64,000 nucleotides of DNA, from the NCBI GenBank assembly GCA_965206975.1, contig OZ242253.1, forward strand, positions 1,984,001 to 2,048,000, given 5' to 3'. The stretch is from JAAXGI01 sp965206975 (GTDB lineage Bacteria; Gemmatimonadota; Gemmatimonadetes; Longimicrobiales; Gaopeijiaceae). How positions within the stretch are numbered: position 1 is the stretch's first letter; each line of letters opens with the position of its first letter. The translations under genes were made by a program, and so were the position numbers. Below the pieces are notes generated by a model that saw only the letters and a list, made by a program, of their open reading frames with translations, searched no databases and was not told the origin of the DNA. Positions 16,569 to 25,526 of this stretch are shown piece by piece.

Positions 16569-17474
16569 TCACGCATGATGGCCACCTCGGGTACGGGCCT
16601 TCTCCTCTCGCCGATACCGGGTGAAGAACGCCGCATGCACGATCGACCCATTGAGCGTCAGGGCGTGTCCGGTGACCCGGCCGTTGGTCACACGGTGCTC
16701 GATGCCCAAACCGACGCCCGGCGTCTCCTGTGCCCGCGCCGAAGCGAAGTTGCGGACGACCGTGAGAACCCGGGTGGGGGAAGGCCTCCCCTTCGCGACC
16801 GGTGACTCGAGAAGATGTGATCGGATGAGTGCGCCCCAGTGAGCGGCCAGCAGCTGCGGTGCACCGAATAGATCCATCGCCGTCACCCAATCCCCGTGGA
16901 CGACGACGATGCCGCACTGGCCGGGAAGCGGTCCGCGCGCAACAAGCTCTTCGATAGGCGCGGCGCGAGATGGATTGCGAACGTGTGCCGCCTGGTTCAC
17001 CTCCGCGCCGCTTAGCATGTCATCGACTTCGTGCCATACCGCTGCCTGATCGCCGTGGCGGGAACCGCGGCTCCGCATGGACTCGGCGACGCCGACGTTC
17101 TGCGCGGCGCGAACGGGAGCTGCCGCATACGCCTCGTCGCGCTTCCAGCCTCGGGAGCGGCCCCGCTCGAGGCAGGAAACCGAAATCTCTAGGTCGGCCA
17201 GCGCGGGCACCAGGACCGTCACGTTGACGGCACGGTTCTGCCGGCCGCCGAGGAAGTGCTCGCCCTCGACGACGAGCACCGGCTTGTCACCCGGATTGCG
17301 TACCCGGAGCGCCCGTACGGACGGCTCGGCAAGCTCGTCGACGACGAGCCCCGACTCCTCGCCGGTCGCGATCGCCGGCAGGCCGTTGGCGGCCGAGTAC
17401 ACGGGAAAGAAGGACATCCCCAGCCGGGTGATGGGCCAGCCGATTGCCGCGGTGTCGAGATTCGGTACGGTCAT
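16569..17474 (-). CDS. ARPP-1 domain protein
   Basis: The 301-aa protein matches the ARPP-1 family (ARG and rhodanese-phosphatase-associated protein), recognised by VVEGEHFLGGRQNRAVNVTVLVPA and by VSCLERGR followed by a run of charged residues and VWHEVDDML. The name reflects association with ADP-ribosylglycohydrolases and phosphatases; its reaction is unknown. It is soluble and lacks a signal peptide. The start at 17474 (MTVPNLDT) suits the family better than the upstream ATG that would lie inside the regulator's promoter. It is divergent from an NrtR-type regulator with an 89-bp gap containing a palindrome, so its expression is probably controlled by NAD/ADP-ribose status. Confidence 0.82.
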   Translation of the reverse strand: MTVPNLDTAAIGWPITRLGMSFFPVYSAANGLPAIATGEESGLVVDELAEPSVRALRVRNPGDKPVLVVEGEHFLGGRQNRAVNVTVLVPALADLEISVSCLERGRSRGWKRDEAYAAAPVRAAQNVGVAESMRSRGSRHGDQAAVWHEVDDMLSGAEVNQAAHVRNPSRAAPIEELVARGPLPGQCGIVVVHGDWVTAMDLFGAPQLLAAHWGALIRSHLLESPVAKGRPSPTRVLTVVRNFASARAQETPGVGLGIEHRVTNGRVTGHALTLNGSIVHAAFFTRYRREEKARTRGGHHA

Positions 17475-17498
17475 GGTCGCCTCTATTGACGATAGATG

Positions 17499-17515
17499 AT
17501 TGTAAGGTATACAAT
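17499..17515. promoter_or_regulatory. Candidate NrtR operator
   Basis: ATTGTA and TACAAT form a perfect 6-bp inverted repeat around AGGTA in the divergent gap. A second weaker TTGT...ACAA site lies at 17537-17551, twelve bases before the regulator start. Two AT-rich dyads between NrtR and its neighbour are what an autoregulated divergent promoter would need. Which protein binds is inferred. Confidence 0.6.
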
Positions 17516-17563
17516 AAGTAAGCCTCGTTCTGTCTGTTGTCAATACTACAATATCGTGCTGCC

Positions 17564-18412
17564 ATGCCCGATTTCTCCTACGAATACGATCCCGACGCTT
17601 ATCCGCCGTTCGCCGTCACCGTCGACATCGCGGTCTTCACCATCCGGGACGATGCGCTGCAGGTGCTCTTGGTCGAACGCGGCCAAGAGCCGTTCCTGGG
17701 GGCCCTGGCGCTACCGGGCGGCTTCGTGCGACCCGACGAGGATCTGGACTGGGCCGCGGCCCGGGAGCTCGCCGAGGAGACCGGATTGCGCCAAGGGTCC
17801 TGGCACCTGGAGCAGCTTGGCAGCTACGGCGATCCGGACAGAGATCCGCGCATGCGGGTGGTCACCGTTGCCTACTGGGCGATCTCGGCCGAGCTGCCCG
17901 CGTTACGGGGTGGCGGGGACGCCGCAGCCGCGATCTTGACGCCGGTGAGGCGGATAGAACGTGGCGCCGTTCGGCTGGCATTCGACCATGAGCGGATCGT
18001 GAGGGACGCCGTTGAAAGGACGCGACCCAAGCTCGAGTACACGGCCCTCGCGGCGAAGTTTTGCCCACCGGAGTTCACGATCAGCCAGCTTCGCCGTGTC
18101 TACGAAACGGTTTGGAACACAGACCTTGATCCGGGCAACTTTCAGCGCAGCGTCCAGGAGAGCGGCGCCTTCGAGAAACGCGTCGGGGTACAGTTCGCGC
18201 CTCGGTCCCAGCGCGGGCGCCCGGCATCGCTCTGGTCCGTCAGCGAGTCGACCGTTCCCGATGACCGGTCCGCGATGCCACTGGCGCGGCCGCTCGCGAA
18301 ACGAGGTCGAGCCGAGAGAGTCGTTGCCGACACCCCATCCACCGCGGCGCCAGCCAGGAAGGAGGCCGCCCCGCCAGTGGAGACAGGCCCACCAGAGGAC
18401 GAGAAGCAGTAG
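17564..18412 (+). CDS. nrtR: NrtR-type Nudix transcriptional regulator
   Basis: NrtR proteins sense ADP-ribose through a Nudix fold and regulate NAD metabolism genes through a C-terminal winged helix. This 282-aa protein has the Nudix domain (about residues 15-140) with a complete catalytic box, GGFVRPDEDLDWAAARELAE then ETGL, and the winged helix (YTALAAKFCPPEFTISQLRR, QESGAFEKRVG). A disordered tail of about 60 residues rich in Pro, Ala and Arg follows and is unusual. Many NrtR regulators have a degenerate box, so this one may also hydrolyse ADP-ribose-like substrates. No NAD biosynthesis gene is in the window; the likely target is the divergent ARPP-1 gene. Confidence 0.85.
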   Translation: MPDFSYEYDPDAYPPFAVTVDIAVFTIRDDALQVLLVERGQEPFLGALALPGGFVRPDEDLDWAAARELAEETGLRQGSWHLEQLGSYGDPDRDPRMRVVTVAYWAISAELPALRGGGDAAAAILTPVRRIERGAVRLAFDHERIVRDAVERTRPKLEYTALAAKFCPPEFTISQLRRVYETVWNTDLDPGNFQRSVQESGAFEKRVGVQFAPRSQRGRPASLWSVSESTVPDDRSAMPLARPLAKRGRAERVVADTPSTAAPARKEAAPPVETGPPEDEKQ

Positions 18413-18777
18413 GCGCCCCCAGGGTCGGCGATGGCTTTCAGCACGTACCCGAAGCCCCTGTTGGCGGCCATGCAAAATGCAGGGACCTGGCCGTCGAAAA
18501 TGTCAGGGTCTTGGGGCTGCGAGGGAGCGCTGGCTCGGTGGCGGTTTGGGGGTGTGTTAGGGGCAACCGAAGATTTCCCATTTCTTGCACCCCTCCTGCC
18601 CCCCCGGCATCTTACTCCCGACGCCACTCCGGGCGCACTTCCCGTCTCCTCCAGCAGCGCGCGTGACTCCGCGACGACGGAGATCGTCCACTCGCTCTGG
18701 TAATGAGACAATCCGGAGGAAGCGAAGCTTGCGACGGGCCTCTGCCAATGACCCAGAGCTGCGTAGGGAGGAGGACA
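18413..18777. other. Gene-free stretch
   Basis: No reading frame with recognisable features or a good ribosome site was found before the SD-led start of the cupin gene at 18778. The region probably contains the cupin promoter. Confidence 0.5.
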
Positions 18778-19278
18778 ATGCGCGTAGTCAGAGCCATTCT
18801 GTACGCAGGTATCCTACTGGCCCTGTGTATTGACACTGGGGTTAGTCAGCTGACTATTCCAAGGGAAGCAACCGACGATCAGGCTGTCGTGTTGGAGGCC
18901 TTCGATCTCGAATCAGCGCTCAGAGCGCTGCAGGCCGGGGAGCTCTCGAGCGGGCGGATTCTAGAAGGTGGAGATGTCTTCAGCGTCACGATGCTGCACC
19001 GGACGGCCCCGGACGCCACGATTCACGGGACGCTCAGCGATCTCTACGTTGTGCAGGAAGGATCGGCCACGCTCGTGACCGGTGGATCCCTCGTGGACCC
19101 CCAACCGGCAGTGCGACTAGGTGATCAGCGGGGCAGCGCGATCCGCGGTGGGATGGAACGGGTGATCAAAGCGGGGGACGTGGTGTTCATTCCACCCGGC
19201 ATGGCCCACGGGTTCCGGGATTTTGGGGACTCGGGGTCGATCACCTATCTGAACATCCACTTCCCGTGGAGGAAGTGA
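18778..19278 (+). CDS. Secreted cupin-domain protein
   Basis: The 166-aa protein has an N-terminal signal peptide (VVRAILYAGILLALCIDTGVS) and a single cupin barrel. Motif one is around MLHRTAPDATIHGTLSDLYVV and motif two around GDVVFIPPGMAHGF. The second metal-binding His is present; the first motif lacks the usual closely spaced HxH, so metal binding is uncertain. The ATG at 18778 follows AGGGAGGAGGACA. It stands alone and is convergent with the beta-barrel gene. Function is not predictable beyond the fold. Confidence 0.8.
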   Translation: MRVVRAILYAGILLALCIDTGVSQLTIPREATDDQAVVLEAFDLESALRALQAGELSSGRILEGGDVFSVTMLHRTAPDATIHGTLSDLYVVQEGSATLVTGGSLVDPQPAVRLGDQRGSAIRGGMERVIKAGDVVFIPPGMAHGFRDFGDSGSITYLNIHFPWRK

Positions 19279-19440
19279 ACAGAGCCCACGTCCTTCCTCC
19301 GCCCCTCGCTGCCAGACGCGGAGCGCCTAAGACTCCAACTTCAGGCGACCGCAGCCACCGGAGAGCCACGCGACGGCCGCGCGCCCGGGACCGTCGGATG
19401 CCACTAGGCTTGCTGGTTCGACGCTGAGCGCGACGATTCG

Positions 19441-20298
19441 TCAGTCGCTAAGCAGGTACTTGAAGCCCAGCATCGTAGACCAAGGATCAATACCGCTGAC
19501 TTCAGTATTATTCGTTCCAGAAACCGGGTGCACGTCGTAGCGGCTTGTGTCCTCGAGGTCGTCGACCGAGCTGTAGGATGCCTTCAGACCCAGTAGGAGA
19601 TTGTCGCCAAGACGATAGTCGACACCGACCAAGAGATGCGTGGAAAGTCCGCTATCGGACAGATCGACATCCTGCAGACTGTTGTACTCTGCCGCGGGAC
19701 GACCGCCGCACGGCTGATTGATGCAGGAGTATTCGCTGCTGAAGTACAGCCCGGACAACTCCATGAAGGACAGCCCCACCCCGGCGCCCAGATAAGGCAT
19801 GACCCGGTTTTCCGCGAACGAGAAGTCGTGATAGGCGTTCAGGGACAGCGTGCGCACGGCCAGAGCATCGATCCTGGTTGTGGTGGTCGATGTATAGTTG
19901 CTGTCTTCGTTGGGCGGGATCGGAGATCCATCGAGAAAGGTAATGTCGGTGAATTCTTGCTCGACGTTGTTCGATCGCTGGGAGGCCGAGACCTCCAGGC
20001 GCACTCCGCCGAAATTTCGACCGAAGGCAACCTCGAAAGCAGTACCGAGATCCGAGGGAAGGTCGTAATACCAGCGGTAGCCCCCGGGCGTGCCGCTGCA
20101 AAGGTCATTCGGGTAACAGATGTTGTCCCGGTTGTGGCCAGCCTGCTTCAATACGGGATTCGAGTTCGTCCCGCCGCTCGCGCTCACGTACCACCCGTAG
20201 GACCCCGGCTCTTGAGCCGCGCCCTCTTCCGCTCCGCCGAGTACGGCGCAGATTGCAAGGGTGGCTCCGAAGGCCTGTAGCTGCCTGGACAAATGCAC
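19441..20298 (-). CDS. Outer-membrane beta-barrel protein
   Basis: The 285-aa protein starts with GTG at 20298, chosen because AGGAGGTGA lies just upstream; an in-frame ATG 117 bases earlier has no such support. A signal peptide (AFGATLAICAVLGGAEEGAAQ) is followed by alternating amphipathic strands typical of a small opacity/OmpW-like barrel (TAFEVAFGRNFGGVRLEVSAS, VMPYLGAGVGLSFMEL, STHLLVGVDYRLGDNLLLGLK), ending with a strand FKYLLSD. A loop with two cysteines (CINQPC) may be disulfide-bonded. Function unknown. Confidence 0.75.
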   Translation of the reverse strand: MHLSRQLQAFGATLAICAVLGGAEEGAAQEPGSYGWYVSASGGTNSNPVLKQAGHNRDNICYPNDLCSGTPGGYRWYYDLPSDLGTAFEVAFGRNFGGVRLEVSASQRSNNVEQEFTDITFLDGSPIPPNEDSNYTSTTTTRIDALAVRTLSLNAYHDFSFAENRVMPYLGAGVGLSFMELSGLYFSSEYSCINQPCGGRPAAEYNSLQDVDLSDSGLSTHLLVGVDYRLGDNLLLGLKASYSSVDDLEDTSRYDVHPVSGTNNTEVSGIDPWSTMLGFKYLLSD

Positions 20299-20480
20299 GC
20301 GAGTCACCTCCTGTTGAGTCCGATCACCTTCATTTGAGGCAAGCGGGCTGCCCGGAATCCCGAGAAACGGATCCCATACTATGGTGCGGGTGACGGGACA
20401 TTTCAATCGCCCCACGGGGCGCGGTCCCAGGGCGTGGGCCGCCTCCGGGTAGCAGATTCATGTTGACGAACACACGGCTT

Positions 20481-20725
20481 TTCCCGGGCGGCGGCTACTT
20501 CAGTGCCGGTAGCATTGACACGAGCGGCCGTGAGTTTGCCGCGACGGTGGGGATGCCGCTCCCAATGAATGTCGGGCTACGCGGCCTATACGTTGAGCGA
20601 TGCGGCATATGTCGGAAGCGGTGGCCCGCTCGTCGACGCGAACCAGGACATCGTGCCGGGGACCGAAGCCACCGGCGTTCCGAGTCGGCTGGGGTCGTCT
20701 CGCTCGATCGGAGCGGTCCGATCGG
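20481..20725 (+). pseudogene. TonB-dependent receptor, C-terminal fragment
   Basis: Two successive frames encode FPGGGYFSAGSIDTSGREFA and then YAAYTLSDAAYVG with PLVDANQDIVPGTEATGVP. These line up with the receptor at 48221, which has IPGGGAYFNAGGIATSGLEF and PLVDASQGVVAGGDVTGVP (about 50365-50570). The frame breaks near 20575 and no start or end remains. It is a dead relic of a related receptor. Confidence 0.75.
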
Positions 20726-20976
20726 CATGGGGCTGAATGGTCCAGTCGAAGCCCTCGAGCGTCTCACCTACGGGCAACGCGCTGAGCTGCAGCCAAGCGG
20801 GGCCACGATGGTGGCTACGAGGACTGACAAGCTCCTCTTGGCGACTGCCAGCTCCGCAGGGCCCGCTGTGATTTCTCCAGGGGCGCAGCCCTGCCTTGCT
20901 CATTCCCCACCCGGTGCTTACCTGTCGATCAGGCCACCGGGCCACTACCGCCCTTCTGAGGCGCGAGGAGAACCTC

Positions 20977-22497
20977 ATGAGCCGTAAAGACCTATCGAGC
21001 CGCGGCACTCTACCCTTTGTGCTGACCGTGCTCACACTGATGCTGGCGGGACGAGGCCTCCTCCAGGCGCAGACGGTGGAGAACCAGAATCGACCTCTAC
21101 CCGAGGACGAGTACCTCTGGTGGCAGCTCCCCGCGTCGGAGCAGGAGTACAACCGAATCAATGGCTATCGGATCAAGAGCCATGTCGAAGAGATCGCCGC
21201 GATCGCTCGGCGGAGTCGGGACGACGGAAATCAGCACTGGGGGATCATTGCGGGGCAGCCCTACCACGACGAGGTGCGCGAATGGATCTCCGGTCACTTC
21301 GAACGCCTAGGCCTCGAAGACATGCACCACCAGATCTACGAGCTGGATCCGCAGTGGGTGCCCCAATCCTGGGAGGTCTCCGTGACGGCCAACGGGCGGA
21401 CGACGGAACTGGAGTCGGCGCACGTACCCTACGGGGCTGTTGGCACCCCTCCGGAGGGCTTGACCCTGGAGCCGGTGTGGCTTGGCCTCGGGGCGGAGAG
21501 TGACTTCTTGGGCCGGGACGTCAGAGGGAAGGCCGCCTTCGTTATCGCTCGCCCCCGACCCACTGCGCGTGGACACTCGGGGCATCCGGGCGCGCGGAGG
21601 GCAGTCGAGCGCGGCGCTGCCGCCATCGTGTGGGTGTACGCGCTGCAGGGGAACCCGGCGATTCAACCCATGGGCGCCACCTACCCGATCCCGGCGTTCA
21701 CGCTGGGTCTCCACGACGGCGACATGGTCGAGGAAATGATCGGGCAGGGCCAGAACCCGATGCTTCACCTCCGGTCGGATGTGGAGAACGTGCCCGGACT
21801 GCAGGCCGGGGACGTGTACGGTGTTCTTCCCGGCACCACGGAGGAGAACATCGTCGTGGTGGCTCACTTTGACTCGTTCTTCGAAGGCGCTTTGGACAAC
21901 GCCTCGGGCGTGGCCGGAATGGTGGCTCTAGCGGAGTACTTCGCCGCCGTTCCGCAGGCGGAGCGAACTCGAAACATCATCTTTGCGGGCATCTGCTGCC
22001 ACCATGGAGGACAAGGAATCGACCAGAGCCCCACGGGAAGCTTCTGGATGGTGGAAGCCATGAGGCCCGAACTCGACCGGACCGCGCTCGTGGTGAACAT
22101 GGAGCACCTGTCACAGACGCAGACGTATGCCGCGAGTCCGGGCAGCAGGGGCTACGCTCTTCCGGACGGGCTGGTCTACTCGAACACGGTCAGTGCGCGG
22201 CGCTGGTTCGCGAGTGGCACGGAACAGTTCCGGCAGATGGTCAAGAAGACGTGGCGGGACTTCGGCGTAGCCATCTACGCCGCTCCCGAGACGCGCCCCG
22301 GCGGAGAGCTGGGGGCATTTCCGCCGGTGGCCCCGAGTCTCCATATCATCGACCACACCTTCTACCACACCTCCATGGACGTGCCGGATCTCGTGCCCGC
22401 TTCCGGGCTCCAGAATACAGTCCAGGCCTTCGCAAAGATGATCGATGAGGTCGATGCCATGGAGATGCGCGAGGTCAGGGGCGAACTCTACCCGTAG
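20977..22497 (+). CDS. M28-family metallopeptidase-like protein with altered metal site
   Basis: The 506-aa exported protein starts at 20977 after GCGAGGAG and has a signal peptide (LPFVLTVLTLMLAGRGLLQAQ). A PA insert domain (about residues 150-250, VRGKAAFVIARP) precedes an M28 aminopeptidase fold. The first ligands are present (VVAHFDS, ALDNASGVAGM), as are an acidic ligand in NMEHLS and the late His in FYHTSMD. Where M28 enzymes have the catalytic and bridging Glu-Glu pair (FGAEE), this protein reads FAGICCHHGG, so Glu-Glu is replaced by His-His. It may be a pseudo-enzyme or use a different metal centre. Confidence 0.82.
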   Translation: MSRKDLSSRGTLPFVLTVLTLMLAGRGLLQAQTVENQNRPLPEDEYLWWQLPASEQEYNRINGYRIKSHVEEIAAIARRSRDDGNQHWGIIAGQPYHDEVREWISGHFERLGLEDMHHQIYELDPQWVPQSWEVSVTANGRTTELESAHVPYGAVGTPPEGLTLEPVWLGLGAESDFLGRDVRGKAAFVIARPRPTARGHSGHPGARRAVERGAAAIVWVYALQGNPAIQPMGATYPIPAFTLGLHDGDMVEEMIGQGQNPMLHLRSDVENVPGLQAGDVYGVLPGTTEENIVVVAHFDSFFEGALDNASGVAGMVALAEYFAAVPQAERTRNIIFAGICCHHGGQGIDQSPTGSFWMVEAMRPELDRTALVVNMEHLSQTQTYAASPGSRGYALPDGLVYSNTVSARRWFASGTEQFRQMVKKTWRDFGVAIYAAPETRPGGELGAFPPVAPSLHIIDHTFYHTSMDVPDLVPASGLQNTVQAFAKMIDEVDAMEMREVRGELYP

Positions 22498-22814
22498 GAG
22501 CGACCGCCCCACGGCCGCTGCGAGGGTGCACTCTCGTGGGCCTCCCGTGCGCGCCCGGTCTGCACCTTCAGCGCGGCTCGGGGGGCGCCGGCTTCGCCCG
22601 AGGTCTCTGCCACAACTTCGTCGGGGACCGTGGTTTGGTTCGCGGACCGAAGGCATGTGGCCCGCTTGAGGACGGCCGGGGTCGTGATGATCGTGGGCCA
22701 TGTCGTCATCAGCCCGAGAGGAAGGTCCCCTGGGACGCGACTCTCCGATGGAAAGGCTGCTCCCTTCACGTCGGGACAACACTGGGCGTCAGATGGGGGT
22801 GGTTCCGTGTCGGC
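22498..22814. other. Gene-free stretch
   Basis: Nothing with coding features was recognised between the M28-like gene and the receptor fragment on the other strand. Confidence 0.4.
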
Positions 22815-23248
22815 AGCCTTAGAACCGGAACCTGAGTGAGGCCGACAGTAGCCACCTGCGTCTCCAGGAAGTTCTGATAGAGAGCCGTGAAGTCGTTTCC
22901 TTCGATTCCACGCTCGATCGCGAAATTGTTGAAGATATCGGCGAAATCGAGCACGAGTTCGGCCTGCTCGCCGATGATCGGCCTTGTGGCGGCGAGATCG
23001 AGGGACGAGCGTGCGCGCTCCCTGCCCTGCGGAACATTGCGCGACGCGCAGCAGGTGTGGCTCAGCTGGAGTTCGCCCGAGAGGGGCAGCTGGATCTGGT
23101 TGTTGATCGTGAATTCCCACGTGTCTTTGCCCGACGCGGCTGGGGCGAACGGTGGCGGGGTGGGGAAGAGCAGAATTGTTTCCAGGGCGGCGATGTCGTC
23201 CCTTCCAGCGGGTAGGATCCCTCCACCCGCAACGAGCCCGGTCCACAC
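22815..23248 (-). pseudogene. TonB-dependent receptor, C-terminal fragment
   Basis: The frame encodes strands such as WEFTINNQIQLPLSGELQLS and SSLDLAATRPI, then AELVLDFADIFNNFAIERG and ALYQNFLETQVATVGLT, the usual last strands of a TonB-dependent receptor of the carboxypeptidase-regulatory-domain type. There is no signal peptide, plug or most of the barrel, and the terminal aromatic residue is lost because the frame runs on after GLT. It is a 3' relic, different in sequence from the fragment at 20481. Confidence 0.6.
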
Positions 23249-23371
23249 CCGCGGTGGCGTAGGTATACGGCTCTTGCGGCTGCAGGCCGGCGGGCCGTAG
23301 ATGTGGATGGTGCCGCTCCTCGATACTCCTCCTGCTCATGGATGAGTCTAGGAGCATGCGGAGTTGCGATC

Positions 23372-24328
23372 ATGCCAGAACCCACAGGAACGCCGTCGAC
23401 CTCAGGTGCCCCGCGGTCAGGCCGCGCTCTTCCGATCAGCCCGGAAACGATCGCGTTGCTGCTTCGGGTGGGACTCGGGCTCGTCCTCCTTTCCGGCGGG
23501 ATGAGCAAACTCTCTCAGCTACTCGATTCGGCGCAGCAGGCCGCGATTATCGCTTCGTATTGGGGCCCGACCGGGTACGTAAACACGTTCTTCGACCAGT
23601 ACCTGTTCGACGGCGCGTTGGGGACTGTGCTCACCCGATCGTTGTTCTTGACCGGGTTATCCACCTTCGAGCTCATGAGTGGCGCCCTCCTTCTCGCAGG
23701 GCTCATCGTGCGACCGCTATCCTTGATATGGGGATTCACATTCTGGAGCTTCTTGGCAGCCCTCCCGGTCGCCACATCGGTCGGCATCGATCCCGGGCTA
23801 GTCGCCTATCGATCTCCCGCCCTGTTAGTCCTCATCCGGGACGTCGGCCTGTCGGGGCTATTCTTCGGATTGTTCATGATCGGTGCGGGACGTTACAGCG
23901 CCGACAAGCGTTTATTTGGCGACAAGGCCACGCGCAATGCCTTGGATTGGGGTCCGATCGGGCTCCTCGTGCGGCTTTCCGTCGCGCTACCCCTGCTGGT
24001 TGGTGGGGCATTCCACGGCTTGGCCAACATTCAGTCCTTTGGCATGCCCGCTTGGCTGCTCGTGCTCTTGGCAGGCGCGTTGCTCCTCAACGTCGGAGTG
24101 CGTTGGGCGGGTGCCGCGACCGCCATCGTCATGGCCTGGCTGATCCTCTCCGATTTCGACCTAGCCCGATCGGTGATCGCGAACATGAACGCGGTGAAAC
24201 GCGAGTATGCCTTCTTCGCGGCCGCAATCGTACTGGCAGCCTGCGGTGGCGGCCGCCTATTCACGGTTCGTTCGGGACGGGATGGGTTGCGACGATTGTT
24301 TCGCCCGGGCATGACGAACCCAGCCTAG
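23372..24328 (+). CDS. DoxX-like membrane protein, duplicated four-helix units
   Basis: The 318-aa protein has about eight hydrophobic helices in two similar halves, each starting with a LLLRVGLGLVLLSGGMSKL or LLVRLSVALPLLVGGAFHGL type helix. It belongs to the DoxX/DoxD-like superfamily (terminal quinol oxidase-linked proteins). The start at 23372 (MPEPTG) is chosen because an 80-base stretch before it has no conserved character. It probably sits in the inner membrane; function unknown. Confidence 0.75.
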   Translation: MPEPTGTPSTSGAPRSGRALPISPETIALLLRVGLGLVLLSGGMSKLSQLLDSAQQAAIIASYWGPTGYVNTFFDQYLFDGALGTVLTRSLFLTGLSTFELMSGALLLAGLIVRPLSLIWGFTFWSFLAALPVATSVGIDPGLVAYRSPALLVLIRDVGLSGLFFGLFMIGAGRYSADKRLFGDKATRNALDWGPIGLLVRLSVALPLLVGGAFHGLANIQSFGMPAWLLVLLAGALLLNVGVRWAGAATAIVMAWLILSDFDLARSVIANMNAVKREYAFFAAAIVLAACGGGRLFTVRSGRDGLRRLFRPGMTNPA

Positions 24329-24520
24329 CCATCCTCCCCTGACCAGGGCACGCTCAATCCATCTGGTTGTCCGGCGTGAACCTCAATCAAAGAGATTTCC
24401 TCCTCTCTCTCGCCGCGGCGAGCGACACCAGCGCGACGCTGCCGAGTCCGAGGCAATTGCCGCCTCCCCTAGTTTGACTTCCCCCTCGAGGAGTTGCGGC
24501 GGCGTGAGGGGGCGATCCCG

Positions 24521-25036
24521 CTAAGGGACTACTACGACGCTTGCGCCCACGTCGATTCTGTTCGTTTCAAACCATCCTCGGTTGGCTTCAATCGCAGAGG
24601 AATATTCGACGCCCGGGAAGTATCCGGGACAAGCGTTTACGGACAGCGTGCTCTGACACAGATCCATAGTGAGAATCCGCAGAATCAAGCCATCCCCGTC
24701 CAGGAAGGCGATGTCGAGAGGCACCTCAACACCCACCATCCAGAAGCCCTCGTCACCCGATCTGACTCTGTCGAACTGAAACAGCATTCCAGACTCTGCA
24801 CCCAAGAAGGGCCGTCCAGACAGGCCGAGTTCATGCTGAGCCTCCGACCGAGCGATCTCGACCAGGAGAGCGGTAGAATCAGAGTCCTGATGGATCCAGG
24901 CCGTGGCTGTATCGAATCGGACAGGAGCGGAGCCGGAGCTAGTCGATACCGCAGTTCGGCAGGAAGCGAGGACAACGAGCAGAGGCAACGCCATCTGCAT
25001 GCTCCGAAGTGACTCTCTGAGACGATACCGATCCAT
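24521..25036 (-). CDS. DUF192-family lipoprotein
   Basis: The 171-aa protein has a signal peptide ending in a lipobox (LLVVLASC, Cys about residue 25) and a complete DUF192 domain: HELGLSGRPFLGAESGMLFQF, GFWMVGVEVPLDIAFLD, GLILRI, then a Cys and a Tyr, and DVGASVVV at the end. DUF192 proteins are small periplasmic proteins of unknown activity. The stop is at 24521. Confidence 0.82.
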   Translation of the reverse strand: MDRYRLRESLRSMQMALPLLVVLASCRTAVSTSSGSAPVRFDTATAWIHQDSDSTALLVEIARSEAQHELGLSGRPFLGAESGMLFQFDRVRSGDEGFWMVGVEVPLDIAFLDGDGLILRILTMDLCQSTLSVNACPGYFPGVEYSSAIEANRGWFETNRIDVGASVVVVP

Positions 25037-25526
25037 TTCTGCTGTCCCACAGAAGGATGCGCGTGGGTTTCCGAACCTGCACAACCGTCAAAGTGGTAAC
25101 CCGGCTTGGGATGCGCGAGCGGCAGGGGCACTGCATCGGCACCTCTTCCCCAAGTCCAAGCGGCACTCCCGATCATTCGTGCCCCACGCAGGGCCGCCCC
25201 TGCTGATTTCGAGGCGTCCCGTCCACTGACCCCCGTGGATGTAAGCAGTCAGGTCTTCATGATGAGCACGTCCGACTATTGTCCGCGCTGAAGTAAGGTC
25301 TGGACGGTACCATCGATTCGCCCGGCTACTCCGCGAACATCTCCTGCAGGACAGGGAGTTGAAGTGGATGGTGCCGGATTCGAGGTGCTCGAGCGCTTCG
25401 CGGGGCACGTGGCGGTGGGCCGACGAGGGTGCAGCCTGCTACGTTGTGCTCAAGTGGCTATCGACCTACGATCTGGCCAACCCACTGCGTCGCACGCTCG
25501 ATTCTATCCAGCCGAGGAATCAGGAT
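25037..25526. other. Intergenic stretch before the PQQ enzyme
   Basis: About 490 bp with no recognisable gene. It separates the minus-strand DUF192 gene from the plus-strand PQQ enzyme and should contain both promoters. Open frames here have no ribosome site or motif. Confidence 0.4.

Noticed and set aside
20460..20987. A 175-codon gene on the plus strand before the M28-like peptidase
   Set aside because: The first 40 codons are receptor relic and the rest is out of frame with it; it is decayed, not a new gene.
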